From Taudactylus pleione (Eukaryota > Chordata > Amphibia > Anura > Myobatrachidae): a DNA stretch of 64,000 bases. The stretch is taken from positions 186,001 through 250,000 of the forward strand of contig JAUIMM010000599.1 in assembly GCA_031769625.1 (NCBI GenBank). Direction: 5' to 3'. The notes under the pieces are model-generated. The model saw nothing but the letters and a program-made list of their open reading frames with translations. It searched no databases and was not told the DNA's origin. Positions 38,671 through 51,335 of the stretch are shown here, one piece after another (positions within the stretch are counted from its first letter, which is position 1; every line of letters starts with the position of its first letter). The position numbers and the translations under genes are program-made.

Positions 38671-41661
38671 TGACAGAAGTTGATTTTGGTGCTTAATTTT
38701 GACACAGAACTCTCCAGAAATAAATTTACCCGTATGAAAAATTCTGTAAGCCCCGGACCTTTTAAATCGGCCAAAAAATTTTTTCTTCAATAATCCCCAA
38801 ATTCGGCTTTAAACTTTCAGTAAACCTTAAAAAAGATTTGCTACGGTGACTGAAGTTGATTTTGGTGCTTAATTTTGCCTCGGAACTCTCCAGAAATAAA
38901 TTTGACCGTATGAAAAATTCTGTAAGCCCCGGACCTTAAAAATCGGCCAAAAATTTTTTTCTTCAAAAATCCCCAAATTCGGCTTAAATCTTTCAGTAAA
39001 CCTTAAAAAAGATTTGATGTGGTGACAGAAGTTGATTTTGGTGCTTAATTTTGACACAGAACTCTCCAGAAATAAATTTGACCGTATGAAAAATTCTGTA
39101 AGCCCCGGACCTTAAAAATCAGCCAAAAATGTTTTTCTTCAAAAATCCCCAAATTCGGCTAAAAACTTTCAATAAACATTAAAAAAACATTTGCTGTGGT
39201 GACAGAAGTTGATTTTGGTGCTTAATTTTGACACAGAACTCTCCAGAATTACATTTACCCATATGCAAAATTCTGTAAGCCCCGGACCTTAAAAATTGGC
39301 CAAAAATTTTTTTCTTAAAAAAACCCCAAATTCGGCTTAAAACTTTCAGTAAACCGTAAAAAAGATTTGCTACGGTGACAGAAGTTGATTTTGGTGCTTA
39401 ATTTTGACACAGAACTCTCCAGAAATAAATTTACCCGTATGAAAAATTCTGTAAGCCCCGGACCTTAAAAATCAACCAAAAATTTTTTTCTTCAATAATC
39501 CCCAAATTCGGCTTAAAACTTTCAGTAAACCTTAAAAAAGATTTGCTACGGTGACAGAAGTTGATTTTGGTGCTTAATTTTGACACAGAACTCTCCAGAA
39601 ATAAATTTACCCGTATGGAAAATTCTGTAAGCCCCGGACCTTAAAAATCAGCCAAAAATGTTTTTCTTCAATAATCCCCAAATTCAGCTTAAAACTTTCA
39701 GTAAACCTTAAAAAAGATTTGCTACGGTGACAGAAGTTGATTTTGGTGCTTAATTTTGACTCAGAACTCTCCAGAAATAAATTTACCCGTATGAAAAATT
39801 CTGTAAGCCCCGGACCTTAAAAATCGGCCAAAAAATTTTTTCTTCAAAATTCCCCAAATTCGGCTTAAAACTTTCAGTAAACCTTAAAAAACATTTGCTA
39901 CGGTGACAGAAGTTGATTTTGGTGCTTAATTTTGACACAGAACTCTCCAGAAATAAATTTACCCATATGAAAAATTCTGTAAGCCCCGGACCTTAAAAAT
40001 AGGCCAAAAATTTTTACTTCAAAAATCCCCAAATTCAGCTTAAAACTTTCAGTAAACCTTAAAAAGATTTGCTACGGTGACAGAAGTTGATTTTGGTGCT
40101 TAATTTTGACTCAGAACTCTCCAGAAAGATATTTACCCATATGAAAAATTCTGTAAGCCCCGGACCTTAAAAATCAGCCAAAAATTTTTTTCTTCAAAAA
40201 TCCCCAAATTCGGCTTAAAACTTTCCGTAAACCTTAACAAAGATTTGCTACGGTGACAGAAGTTGATTTTGGTGCTTAATTTTGACACAGAACTCTCCAG
40301 AAATAAATTTATCCGTATGGAAAATTCTGTAAGCCCTGGACCTTAAAAATCAGCAAAATTTTTTTTTCTTCAAAAATCCCCAAATTCGGCTAAAAACTTT
40401 CTATAAACATTAAAAAACATTTGCTGTGGTGACAGAAGTTGATTTTGGTGCTTAATTTTGACACAGAACTCTCCAGAAATAAATTTACCCGTATGAAAAA
40501 TTCTGTAAGCCCCGGACCTTTTAAATCGGCCAAAAATTTCTTTCTTCAATAATCCCCAAATTCGGCTTAAAACTTTCAGTAAACCTTAAAAAAGATTTGC
40601 TACGGTGACTGAAGTTGATTTTGGTGCTTAATTTTGCCTCGGAACTCTCCAGAAATAAATATGACCGTATGAACAATTCTGTAAGCCCCGGACCTTAAAA
40701 ATCGGGCAAAAAATTTTTTCTTCAAAAATCCCCAAATTCGGCTTAAAACTTTCAGTAAACCTTAAAAAACATTTGCTACGGTGACAGAAGTTGATTTTGG
40801 TGCTTAATTTTGACACAGAACTCTCCAGAAATAAATTTATCCGTATGGAAAATTCTGTAAGCCCCGGACCTTAAAAATCAGCCAAAAATGTTTTTCTTCA
40901 AAAATCCCCAAATTCGGCTTAAAACTTTCAATAAACATTAAAAAACATTTGCTGTGGTGACAGAAGTTGATTTTGGTGCTTAATTTTGACACAGAACTCT
41001 CCAGAATTACATTTACCCATATGCAAAATTCTGTAAGCCCCGGACCTTAAAAATTGGCCAAAAATTTTTTTCTTCAAAAAACCCCAAATTCGGCTTAAAA
41101 CTTTCAGTAAACCGTAAAAAAGTTTTGCTACGGTGACAGAAGTTGATTTTGGTGCTTAATTTTGACACAGAACTCTCCAGAAATAAATTTACCCGTATGA
41201 AAAATTCTGTAAGCCCCGGACCTTAAAAATCAACCAAAAATTTTTTTCTTCAAAAATCCCCAAATTCGGCTTAAAACTTTCAGTAAACCTTAAAAAAGAT
41301 TTGCTATGGTGACAGAAGTTGATTTTGGTGCTTAATTTTGACACAGAACTCTCCAGAAATAAATTTACCCGTATGGAAAATTCTGTAAGCCCCGGACCTT
41401 AAAAATCAGCCAAAAATGTTTTTCTTCAATAATCCCCAAATTCGGCTTAAAACTTTCAGTAAACCTTAAAAAAGATTTGCTACGGTGACAGAAGTTGATT
41501 TTGGTGCTTAATTTTGACTCAGAACTCTCCAGAAATAAATTTACCCGTATGAAAATTTCTGTAAGCCCCGGACCTTAAAAATCGGCCAAAAAATTTTTTC
41601 TTCAAAATTCCCCAAATTCGGCTTAAAACTTTCAGTAAACCTTAAAAAACATTTGCTACGG
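38671..41661. repeat. 17-mer HOR, copy 2 (2991 bp)
   Basis: It repeats copy 1 monomer for monomer with a constant 2991-bp offset, including the private GATTTGATGTGG (near 39015) and CTTAAAAAAACCCC (near 39315). After its last J'' the array continues into L instead of the O-type monomer, so the tandem expansion stops at two copies here. Confidence 0.9.
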
Positions 41662-42892
41662 TGACAGAAGTTGATTTTGGTGCTTAATTTTGACACAGAA
41701 CTCTCCAGAAATAAATTTACCCATATGAAAAATTCTGTAAGCCCCGGACCTTAAAAATAGGCCAAAAATTTTTACTTCAAAAATCCCCAAATTCAGCTTA
41801 AAACTTTCAGTAAACCTTAAAAAGATTTGCTACGGTGACAGAAGTTGATTTTGGTGCTTAATTTTGACTCAGAACTCTCCAGAAAGATATTTACCCGTAT
41901 GAAAAATTCTGTAAGCCCCGGACCTTAAAAATCAGCCAAAAATTTTTTTCTTCAAAAATCCCCAAATTCGGCTTAAAACTTTCCGTAAACCTTAACAAAG
42001 ATTTGCTACGGTGACAGAAGTTGATTTTGGTGCTTAATTTTGACACAGAACTCTCCAGAAATAAATTTATCCGTATGGAAAATTCTGTAAGCCCTGGACC
42101 TTAAAAATCAGCAAAATTTTTTTTTCTTCAAAAATCCCCAAATTCGGCTAAAAACTTTCTATAAACATTAAAAAACATTTGCTGTGGTGACAGAAGTTGA
42201 TTTTGGTGCTTAATTTTGACACAGAACTCTCCAGAAATAAATTTACCCGTATGAAAAATTCTGTAAGCCCCGGACCTTTTAAATCGGCCAAAAATTTCTT
42301 TCTTCAATAATCCCCAAATTCGGCTTAAAACTTTCAGTAAACCTTAAAAAAGATTTGCTACGGTGACTGAAGTTGATTTTGGTGCTTAATTTTGCCTCGG
42401 AACTCTCCAGAAATAAATATGACCGTATGAACAATTCTGTAAGCCCCGGACCTTAAAAATCGGGCCAAAAATGTTTTTCTTCAAAAATCCCCAAATTCGG
42501 CTTAAAACTTTCAATAAACATTAAAAAACATTTGCTGTGGTGACAGAAGTTGATTTTGGTGCTTAATTTTGACACAGAACTCTCCAGAAATACATTTACC
42601 CATATGGAAAATTCTGTAAGCCCCGGACCTTAAAAATTGGCCTAAAATTTTTTTCTTCAAAAAACCCCAAATTCGGCTTAAAACTTTCAGTAAACCTTAA
42701 AAAAGATTTGCTATGGTGACAGAAGTTGATTTTGGTGCTTAATTTTGACACAGAACTCTCCAGAAATAAATTTATCCGTATGGAAAATTCTGTAAGCCCC
42801 GGACCTTAAAAATCGGCCAAAAATTTTTTTCTTCAATAATCCCCAAATTCGGCTTAAAACTTTCAGTAAACCTTAAAAAAGATTTGCTACGG
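41662..42892. repeat. Seven-monomer linker L M N O P/Q Y Z-hybrid
   Basis: Connects the 17-mer pair to the 25-mer pair. The P monomer at 42364 ends as Q (CGGGCCAAAAATG, CAATAAACATT; 177 bp). The last monomer (42717) starts Z-like (TTTATCCGTATGG) and ends like the f type (TCAATAATCCCC, CTACGG), lacking Z's 177-bp tail. The same L M N O P/Q Y order recurs at 51864, 54326 and 61011. Confidence 0.84.
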
Positions 42893-45800
42893 TGACTGAA
42901 GTTGATTTTGGTGCTTAATTTTGCCTCGGAACTCTCCAGAAATAAATATGACCGTATGAACAATTCTGTAAGCCCCGGACCTTAAAAATCGGCCAAAAAA
43001 TTTTTTCTTCAAAAATCCCCGAATTCGGCTTAAAACTTTCAGAAAACCTTAAAAAACATTTGCTACGGTGACAGAAGTTGATTTTGGTGCTTAATTTTGA
43101 CACAGAACTCTCCAGAAATAAATTTATCCATATGGAAAATTCTGTAAGCCCCGGACCTTAAAAATCAGCCAAAAATGTTTTTCTTCAAAAATCCCCAAAT
43201 TCGGCTTAAAACTTTCAATAAACATTAAAAAACATTTGCTGTGGTGACAGAAGTTGATTTTGGTGCTTAATTTTGACACAGAACTCTCCAGAAATACATT
43301 TACCCATATGGAAAATTCTGTAAGCCCCGGACCTTAAAAATTGGCCTAAAATTTTTTTCTTCAAAAAACCCCAAATTCGGCTTAAAACTTTCAGTAAACC
43401 TTAAAAAAGATTTGCTACGGTGACTGAAGTTGATTTTGGTGCTTAATTTTGCCTCGGAACTCTCCAGAAATAAATTTGACCGTATGAAAAATTCTGTAAG
43501 CCCCGGACCTTAAAAATCGGCCAAAAATTTTTTTCTTCAAAAATCTCCAAATTCGGCTTAAAACTTTCAGTAAACCTTAAAAAAGATTTGCTGTGGTGAC
43601 AGAAGTTGATTTTGGTGCTTAATTTTGACTCAGAACTCTCCAGAAATAAATGTACCCGTATGAAAAATTCTGTAGGCCCCGGACCTTAAAAATCAGCCAA
43701 AAATGTTTTTCTTCAAAAATCCCCAAATTCGGCTAAAAACTTTCAATAAACATTAAAAAAACATTTGCTGTGGTGAAAGAAGTTGATTTTGGTGCTTAAT
43801 TTTGACACAGAACTCTCCAGAAATAAATTTACCCATATGAAAAATTCTGTAAGCCCCGGACCTTAAAAATCGGCCAAAAATTTTTTTCTTCAAAAATCCC
43901 CAAATTCGGCTTAAAACTTTCAGTAAACCTTAAAAAAGATTTGCTACGGTGACAGAAGTTGATTTTGGTGCTTAATTTTGACACAGAACTCTCCAGAAAT
44001 AAATTTACCCGTATGAAAAATTCTGTAAGCCCCGGACCTTAAAAATCGGCCAAAAATTGTTTTCTTCAAAAATCCCCAAATTCGGCTTAAAACTTTCAGT
44101 AAACCTTAAAAAAGATTTGCTACGGTGACAGAAGTTGATTTTGGTGCTTAATTTTGACTCAGAACTCTCCAGAAAGAAATTTACCGGTATGAAAAATTCT
44201 GTAAGCCCCGGACCTTAAAAATCGGCCCAAAATTTTTTTCTTCAAAAATCCCCAAATTCGGCTTAAAACTTTCAGTAAACCTTAAAAAAGATTTGCTATG
44301 GTGACAGAAGTTGATTTTGGTGCTTAATTTTGACACAGAACTCTCCAGAAATAAATTTATCCGTATGGAAAATTCTGTAAGCCCCGGACCTTAAAAATCA
44401 GCCAAAAATGTTTTTCTTCAAAAATCTTCAAATTCGGCTAAAAACTTTCAATAAACATTAAAAAAACATTTGCTGTGGTGACAGAAGTTGATTTTGGTGC
44501 TTAATTTTGACAGAACTCTACAGAATGACATTTACCCGTATGAAAAATTCTGTAAGCCCCGGACCTTAAAAATCAGCCCAAAATTTTTTTCTTCAAAAAT
44601 CCCCAAATTCGGCTTAAAACTTTCAGTAAACCTTAAAAAAGATTTGCTGTGGTGACATAAGTTGATTTTGGTGCTTAATTTTGACACAGAACTCTCCAGA
44701 AATAAATTTACCCGTATGAAAAATTCTGTAAGCCCCGGACCTTTTAAATCGGCCAAAAAATTTTTTCTTCAATAATCCCCAAATTCGGCTTAAAACTTTC
44801 AGTAAACCTTAAAAAAGATTTGCTACGGTGACTGAAGTTGATTTTGGTGCTTAATTTTGCCTCGGAACTCTCCAGAAATAAATTTGACCGTATGAAAAAT
44901 TCTGTAAGCCCCGGACCTTAAAAATCGGCCAAAAATTTTTTTCTTCAAAAATCCCCAAATTCGGCTTAAAACTTTCAGTAAACCTTAAAAAAGATTTGCT
45001 GTGGTGACAGAAGTTGATTTTGGTGCTTAATTTTGACTCAGAAATCTCCAGAAATAAATGTACCCGTATGAAAAATTCTGTAGGCCCCGGACCTTAAAAA
45101 TCAGCCCAAAATTTTTTTCTTCAAAAATCCCCAAATTCGGCTTAAAACTTTCAGTAAACCTTAAAAAAGATTTGCTGTGGTGACAGAAGTTGATTTTGGT
45201 GCTTAATTTTGACACAGAACTCTCCAGAAATAAATTTACCCGTATGAAAAATTCTGTAAGCCCCGGACCTTTTAAATCGGCCAAAAAATTTTTTCTTCAA
45301 TAATCCCCAAATTCGGCTTTAAACTTTCAGTAAACCTTAAAAAAGATTTGCTACGGTGACTGAAGTTGATTTTGGTGCTTAATTTTGCCTCGGAACTCTC
45401 CAGAAATAAATTTGACCGTATGAAAAATTCTGTAAGCCCCGGACCTTAAAAATCGGCCAAAAATTTTTTTCTTCAAAAATCCCCAAATTCGGCTTAAATC
45501 TTTCAGTAAACCTTAAAAAAGATTTGCTACGGTGACAGAAGTTGATTTTGGTGCTTAATTTTGACTCAGAACTCTCCAGAAATAAATTTACCCGTATGAA
45601 AAATTCTGTAAGCCCCGGACCTTAAAAATCGGCCAAAAAATTTTTTCTTCAAAATTCCCCAAATTCGGCTTAAAACTTTCAGTAAACCTTAAAAAACATT
45701 TGCTACGGTGACAGAAGTTGATTTTGGTGCTTAATTTTGACACAGAACTCTCCAGAAATAAATTTACCCATATGAAAAATTCTGTAAGCCCCGGACCTTA

Positions 45801-47289
45801 AAAATAGGCCAAAAATTTTTACTTCAAAAATCCCCAAATTCAGCTTAAAACTTTCAGTAAACCTTAAAAAGATTTGCTACGGTGACAGAAGTTGATTTTG
45901 GTGCTTAATTTTGACTCAGAACTCTCCAGAAAGATATTTACCCGTATGAAAAATTCTGTAAGCCCCGGACCTTAAAAATCAGCCAAAAATTTTTTTCTTC
46001 AAAAATCCCCAAATTCGGCTTAAAACTTTCCGTAAACCTTAACAAAGATTTGCTACGGTGACAGAAGTTGATTTTGGTGCTTAATTTTGACACAGAACTC
46101 TCCAGAAATAAATTTATCCGTATGGAAAATTCTGTAAGCCCTGGACCTTAAAAATCAGCAAAATTTTTTTTTCTTCAAAAATCCCCAAATTCGGCTAAAA
46201 ACTTTCTATAAACATTAAAAAACATTTGCTGTGGTGACAGAAGTTGATTTTGGTGCTTAATTTTGACACAGAACTCTCCAGAAATAAATTTACCCGTATG
46301 AAAAATTCTGTAAGCCCCGGACCTTTTAAATCGGCCAAAAATTTCTTTCTTCAATAATCCCCAAATTCGGCTTAAAACTTTCAGTAAACCTTAAAAAAGA
46401 TTTGCTACGGTGACTGAAGTTGATTTTGGTGCTTAATTTTGCCTCGGAACTCTCCAGAAATAAATATGACCGTATGAACAATTCTGTAAGCCCCGGACCT
46501 TAAAAATCGGGCAAAAAATTTTTTCTTCAAAAATCCCCAAATTCGGCTTAAAACTTTCAGTAAACCTTAAAAAACATTTGCTACGGTGACAGAAGTTGAT
46601 TTTGGTGCTTAATTTTGACACAGAACTCTCCAGAAATAAATTTATCCGTATGGAAAATTCTGTAAGCCCCGGACCTTAAAAATCAGCCAAAAATGTTTTT
46701 CTTCAAAAATCCCCAAATTCGGCTTAAAACTTTCAATAAACATTAAAAAACATTTGCTGTGGTGACAGAAGTTGATTTTGGTGCTTAATTTTGACACAGA
46801 ACTCTCCAGAAATACATTTACCCATATGGAAAATTCTGTAAGCCCCGGACCTTAAAAATTGGCCTAAAATTTTTTTCTTCAAAAAACCCCAAATTCGGCT
46901 TAAAACTTTCAGTAAACCTTAAAAAAGATTTGCTATGGTGACAGAAGTTGATTTTGGTGCTTAATTTTGACACAGAACTCTCCAGAAATAAATTTATCCG
47001 TATGGAAAATTCTGTAAGCCCCGGACCTTAAAAATCAGCCAAAAATGTTTTTCTTCAAAAATCTTCAAATTCGGCTAAAAACTTTCAATAAACATTAAAA
47101 AAACATTTGCTGTGGTGACAGAAGTTGATTTTGGTGCTTAATTTTGACAGAACTCTCCAGAATGACATTTACCCGTATGAAAAATTCTGTAAGCCCCGGA
47201 CCTTAAAAATCGGCCAAAAATTTTTTTCTTCAATAATCCCCAAATTCGGCTTAAAACTTTCAGTAAACCTTAAAAAAGATTTGCTACGG
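42893..47289. repeat. 25-mer HOR, copy 1 (4397 bp)
   Basis: Order P5 Q2 Y P3 W2 a b c Z d e P3 W3 O4 P4 J' L M N O P Q' Y Z f. The predicted length from the monomer sizes (25 x 176 minus 3) equals the observed offset. P5 is marked by TCCCCGAATTCGG and CAGAAAACC, which creates a GAATTC hexamer I see only in P5 monomers. The unit contains the 11-monomer block of 33.7-35.7 kb, plus the J' L M N O P core. Confidence 0.9.
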
Positions 47290-50200
47290 TGACTGAAGTT
47301 GATTTTGGTGCTTAATTTTGCCTCGGAACTCTCCAGAAATAAATATGACCGTATGAACAATTCTGTAAGCCCCGGACCTTAAAAATCGGCCAAAAAATTT
47401 TTTCTTCAAAAATCCCCGAATTCGGCTTAAAACTTTCAGAAAACCTTAAAAAACATTTGCTACGGTGACAGAAGTTGATTTTGGTGCTTAATTTTGACAC
47501 AGAACTCTCCAGAAATAAATTTATCCATATGGAAAATTCTGTAAGCCCCGGACCTTAAAAATCAGCCAAAAATGTTTTTCTTCAAAAATCCCCAAATTCG
47601 GCTTAAAACTTTCAATAAACATTAAAAAACATTTGCTGTGGTGACAGAAGTTGATTTTGGTGCTTAATTTTGACACAGAACTCTCCAGAAATACATTTAC
47701 CCATATGGAAAATTCTGTAAGCCCCGGACCTTAAAAATTGGCCTAAAATTTTTTTCTTCAAAAAACCCCAAATTCGGCTTAAAACTTTCAGTAAACCTTA
47801 AAAAAGATTTGCTACGGTGACTGAAGTTGATTTTGGTGCTTAATTTTGCCTCGGAACTCTCCAGAAATAAATTTGACCGTATGAAAAATTCTGTAAGCCC
47901 CGGACCTTAAAAATCGGCCAAAAATTTTTTTCTTCAAAAATCTCCAAATTCGGCTTAAAACTTTCAGTAAACCTTAAAAAAGATTTGCTGTGGTGACAGA
48001 AGTTGATTTTGGTGCTTAATTTTGACTCAGAACTCTCCAGAAATAAATGTACCCGTATGAAAAATTCTGTAGGCCCCGGACCTTAAAAATCAGCCAAAAA
48101 TGTTTTTCTTCAAAAATCCCCAAATTCGGCTAAAAACTTTCAATAAACATTAAAAAAACATTTGCTGTGGTGAAAGAAGTTGATTTTGGTGCTTAATTTT
48201 GACACAGAACTCTCCAGAAATAAATTTACCCATATGAAAAATTCTGTAAGCCCCGGACCTTAAAAATCGGCCAAAAATTTTTTTCTTCAAAAATCCCCAA
48301 ATTCGGCTTAAAACTTTCAGTAAACCTTAAAAAAGATTTGCTACGGTGACAGAAGTTGATTTTGGTGCTTAATTTTGACACAGAACTCTCCAGAAATAAA
48401 TTTACCCGTATGAAAAATTCTGTAAGCCCCGGACCTTAAAAATCGGCCAAAAATTGTTTTCTTCAAAAATCCCCAAATTCGGCTTAAAACTTTCAGTAAA
48501 CCTTAAAAAAGATTTGCTACGGTGACAGAAGTTGATTTTGGTGCTTAATTTTGACTCAGAACTCTCCAGAAAGAAATTTACCGGTATGAAAAATTCTGTA
48601 AGCCCCGGACCTTAAAAATCGGCCCAAAATTTTTTTCTTCAAAAATCCCCAAATTCGGCTTAAAACTTTCAGTAAACCTTAAAAAAGATTTGCTATGGTG
48701 ACAGAAGTTGATTTTGGTGCTTAATTTTGACACAGAACTCTCCAGAAATAAATTTATCCGTATGGAAAATTCTGTAAGCCCCGGACCTTAAAAATCAGCC
48801 AAAAATGTTTTTCTTCAAAAATCTTCAAATTCGGCTAAAAACTTTCAATAAACATTAAAAAAACATTTGCTGTGGTGACAGAAGTTGATTTTGGTGCTTA
48901 ATTTTGACAGAACTCTACAGAATGACATTTACCCGTATGAAAAATTCTGTAAGCCCCGGACCTTAAAAATCAGCCCAAAATTTTTTTCTTCAAAAATCCC
49001 CAAATTCGGCTTAAAACTTTCAGTAAACCTTAAAAAAGATTTGCTGTGGTGACATAAGTTGATTTTGGTGCTTAATTTTGACACAGAACTCTCCAGAAAT
49101 AAATTTACCCGTATGAAAAATTCTGTAAGCCCCGGACCTTTTAAATCGGCCAAAAAATTTTTTCTTCAATAATCCCCAAATTCGGCTTAAAACTTTCAGT
49201 AAACCTTAAAAAAGATTTGCTACGGTGACTGAAGTTGATTTTGGTGCTTAATTTTGCCTCGGAACTCTCCAGAAATAAATTTGACCGTATGAAAAATTCT
49301 GTAAGCCCCGGACCTTAAAAATCGGCCAAAAATTTTTTTCTTCAAAAATCCCCAAATTCGGCTTAAAACTTTCAGTAAACCTTAAAAAAGATTTGCTGTA
49401 GTGACAGAAGTTGATTTTGGTGCTTAATTTTGACTCAGAAATCTCCAGAAATAAATGTACCCGTATGAAAAATTCTGTAGGCCCCGGACCTTAAAAATCA
49501 GCCCAAAATTTTTTTCTTCAAAAATCCCCAAATTCGGCTTAAAACTTTCAGTAAACCTTAAAAAAGATTTGCTGTGGTGACAGAAGTTGATTTTGGTGCT
49601 TAATTTTGACACAGAACTCTCCAGAAATAAATTTACCCGTATGAAAAATTCTGTAAGCCCCGGACCTTTTAAATCGGCCAAAAAATTTTTTCTTCAATAA
49701 TCCCCAAATTCGGCTTTAAACTTTCAGTAAACCTTAAAAAAGATTTGCTACGGTGACTGAAGTTGATTTTGGTGCTTAATTTTGCCTCGGAACTCTCCAG
49801 AAATAAATTTGACCGTATGAAAAATTCTGTAAGCCCCGGACCTTAAAAATCGGCCAAAAATTTTTTTCTTCAAAAATCCCCAAATTCGGCTTAAATCTTT
49901 CAGTAAACCTTAAAAAAGATTTGCTACGGTGACAGAAGTTGATTTTGGTGCTTAATTTTGACTCAGAACTCTCCAGAAATAAATTTACCCGTATGAAAAA
50001 TTCTGTAAGCCCCGGACCTTAAAAATCGGCCAAAAAATTTTTTCTTCAAAATTCCCCAAATTCGGCTTAAAACTTTCAGTAAACCTTAAAAAACATTTGC
50101 TACGGTGACAGAAGTTGATTTTGGTGCTTAATTTTGACACAGAACTCTCCAGAAATAAATTTACCCATATGAAAAATTCTGTAAGCCCCGGACCTTAAAA

Positions 50201-51159
50201 ATAGGCCAAAAATTTTTACTTCAAAAATCCCCAAATTCAGCTTAAAACTTTCAGTAAACCTTAAAAAGATTTGCTACGGTGACAGAAGTTGATTTTGGTG
50301 CTTAATTTTGACTCAGAACTCTCCAGAAAGATATTTACCCGTATGAAAAATTCTGTAAGCCCCGGACCTTAAAAATCAGCCAAAAATTTTTTTCTTCAAA
50401 AATCCCCAAATTCGGCTTAAAACTTTCCGTAAACCTTAACAAAGATTTGCTACGGTGACAGAAGTTGATTTTGGTGCTTAATTTTGACACAGAACTCTCC
50501 AGAAATAAATTTATCCGTATGGAAAATTCTGTAAGCCCTGGACCTTAAAAATCAGCAAAATTTTTTTTTCTTCAAAAATCCCCAAATTCGGCTAAAAACT
50601 TTCTATAAACATTAAAAAACATTTGCTGTGGTGACAGAAGTTGATTTTGGTGCTTAATTTTGACACAGAACTCTCCAGAAATAAATTTACCCGTATGAAA
50701 AATTCTGTAAGCCCCGGACCTTTTAAATCGGCCAAAAATTTCTTTCTTCAATAATCCCCAAATTCGGCTTAAAACTTTCAGTAAACCTTAAAAAAGATTT
50801 GCTACGGTGACTGAAGTTGATTTTGGTGCTTAATTTTGCCTCGGAACTCTCCAGAAATAAATATGACCGTATGAACAATTCTGTAAGCCCCGGACCTTAA
50901 AAATCGGGCAAAAAATTTTTTCTTCAAAAATCCCCAAATTCGGCTTAAAACTTTCAGTAAACCTTAAAAAACATTTGCTACGGTGACAGAAGTTGATTTT
51001 GGTGCTTAATTTTGACACAGAACTCTCCAGAAATAAATTTATCCGTATGGAAAATTCTGTAAGCCCCGGACCTTAAAAATCAGCCAAAAATGTTTTTCTT
51101 CAAAAATCCCCAAATTCGGCTTAAAACTTTCAATAAACATTAAAAAACATTTGCTGTGG
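47290..51159. repeat. 25-mer HOR, copy 2, first 22 monomers
   Basis: Identical order to copy 1 through Q' at a constant 4397-bp offset. It then switches: where copy 1 has Y Z f, this copy continues with R H' I J'' as in the 17-mer. One private change is CTGTAGTGAC near 49398 in place of CTGTGGTGAC. Confidence 0.89.
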
Positions 51160-51335
51160 TGACAGAAGTTGATTTTGGTGCTTAATTTTGACACAGAACT
51201 CTCCAGAATTACATTTACCCATATGCAAAATTCTGTAAGCCCCGGACCTTAAAAATTGGCCAAAAATTTTTTTCTTCAAAAAACCCCAAATTCGGCTTAA
51301 AACTTTCAGTAAACCGTAAAAAAGTTTTGCTACGG
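51160..51335. repeat. R-type monomer at the switch from 25-mer to 14-mer
   Basis: Marked by GAATTACATTTACCC, TATGCAAAATTC, AAATTGGCC and CCGTAAAAAAGTTTTGC. It replaces the Y monomer that occupies the equivalent slot in the first 25-mer (46763). Its tail is what the Y/R hybrid at 53622 carries. Confidence 0.85.
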
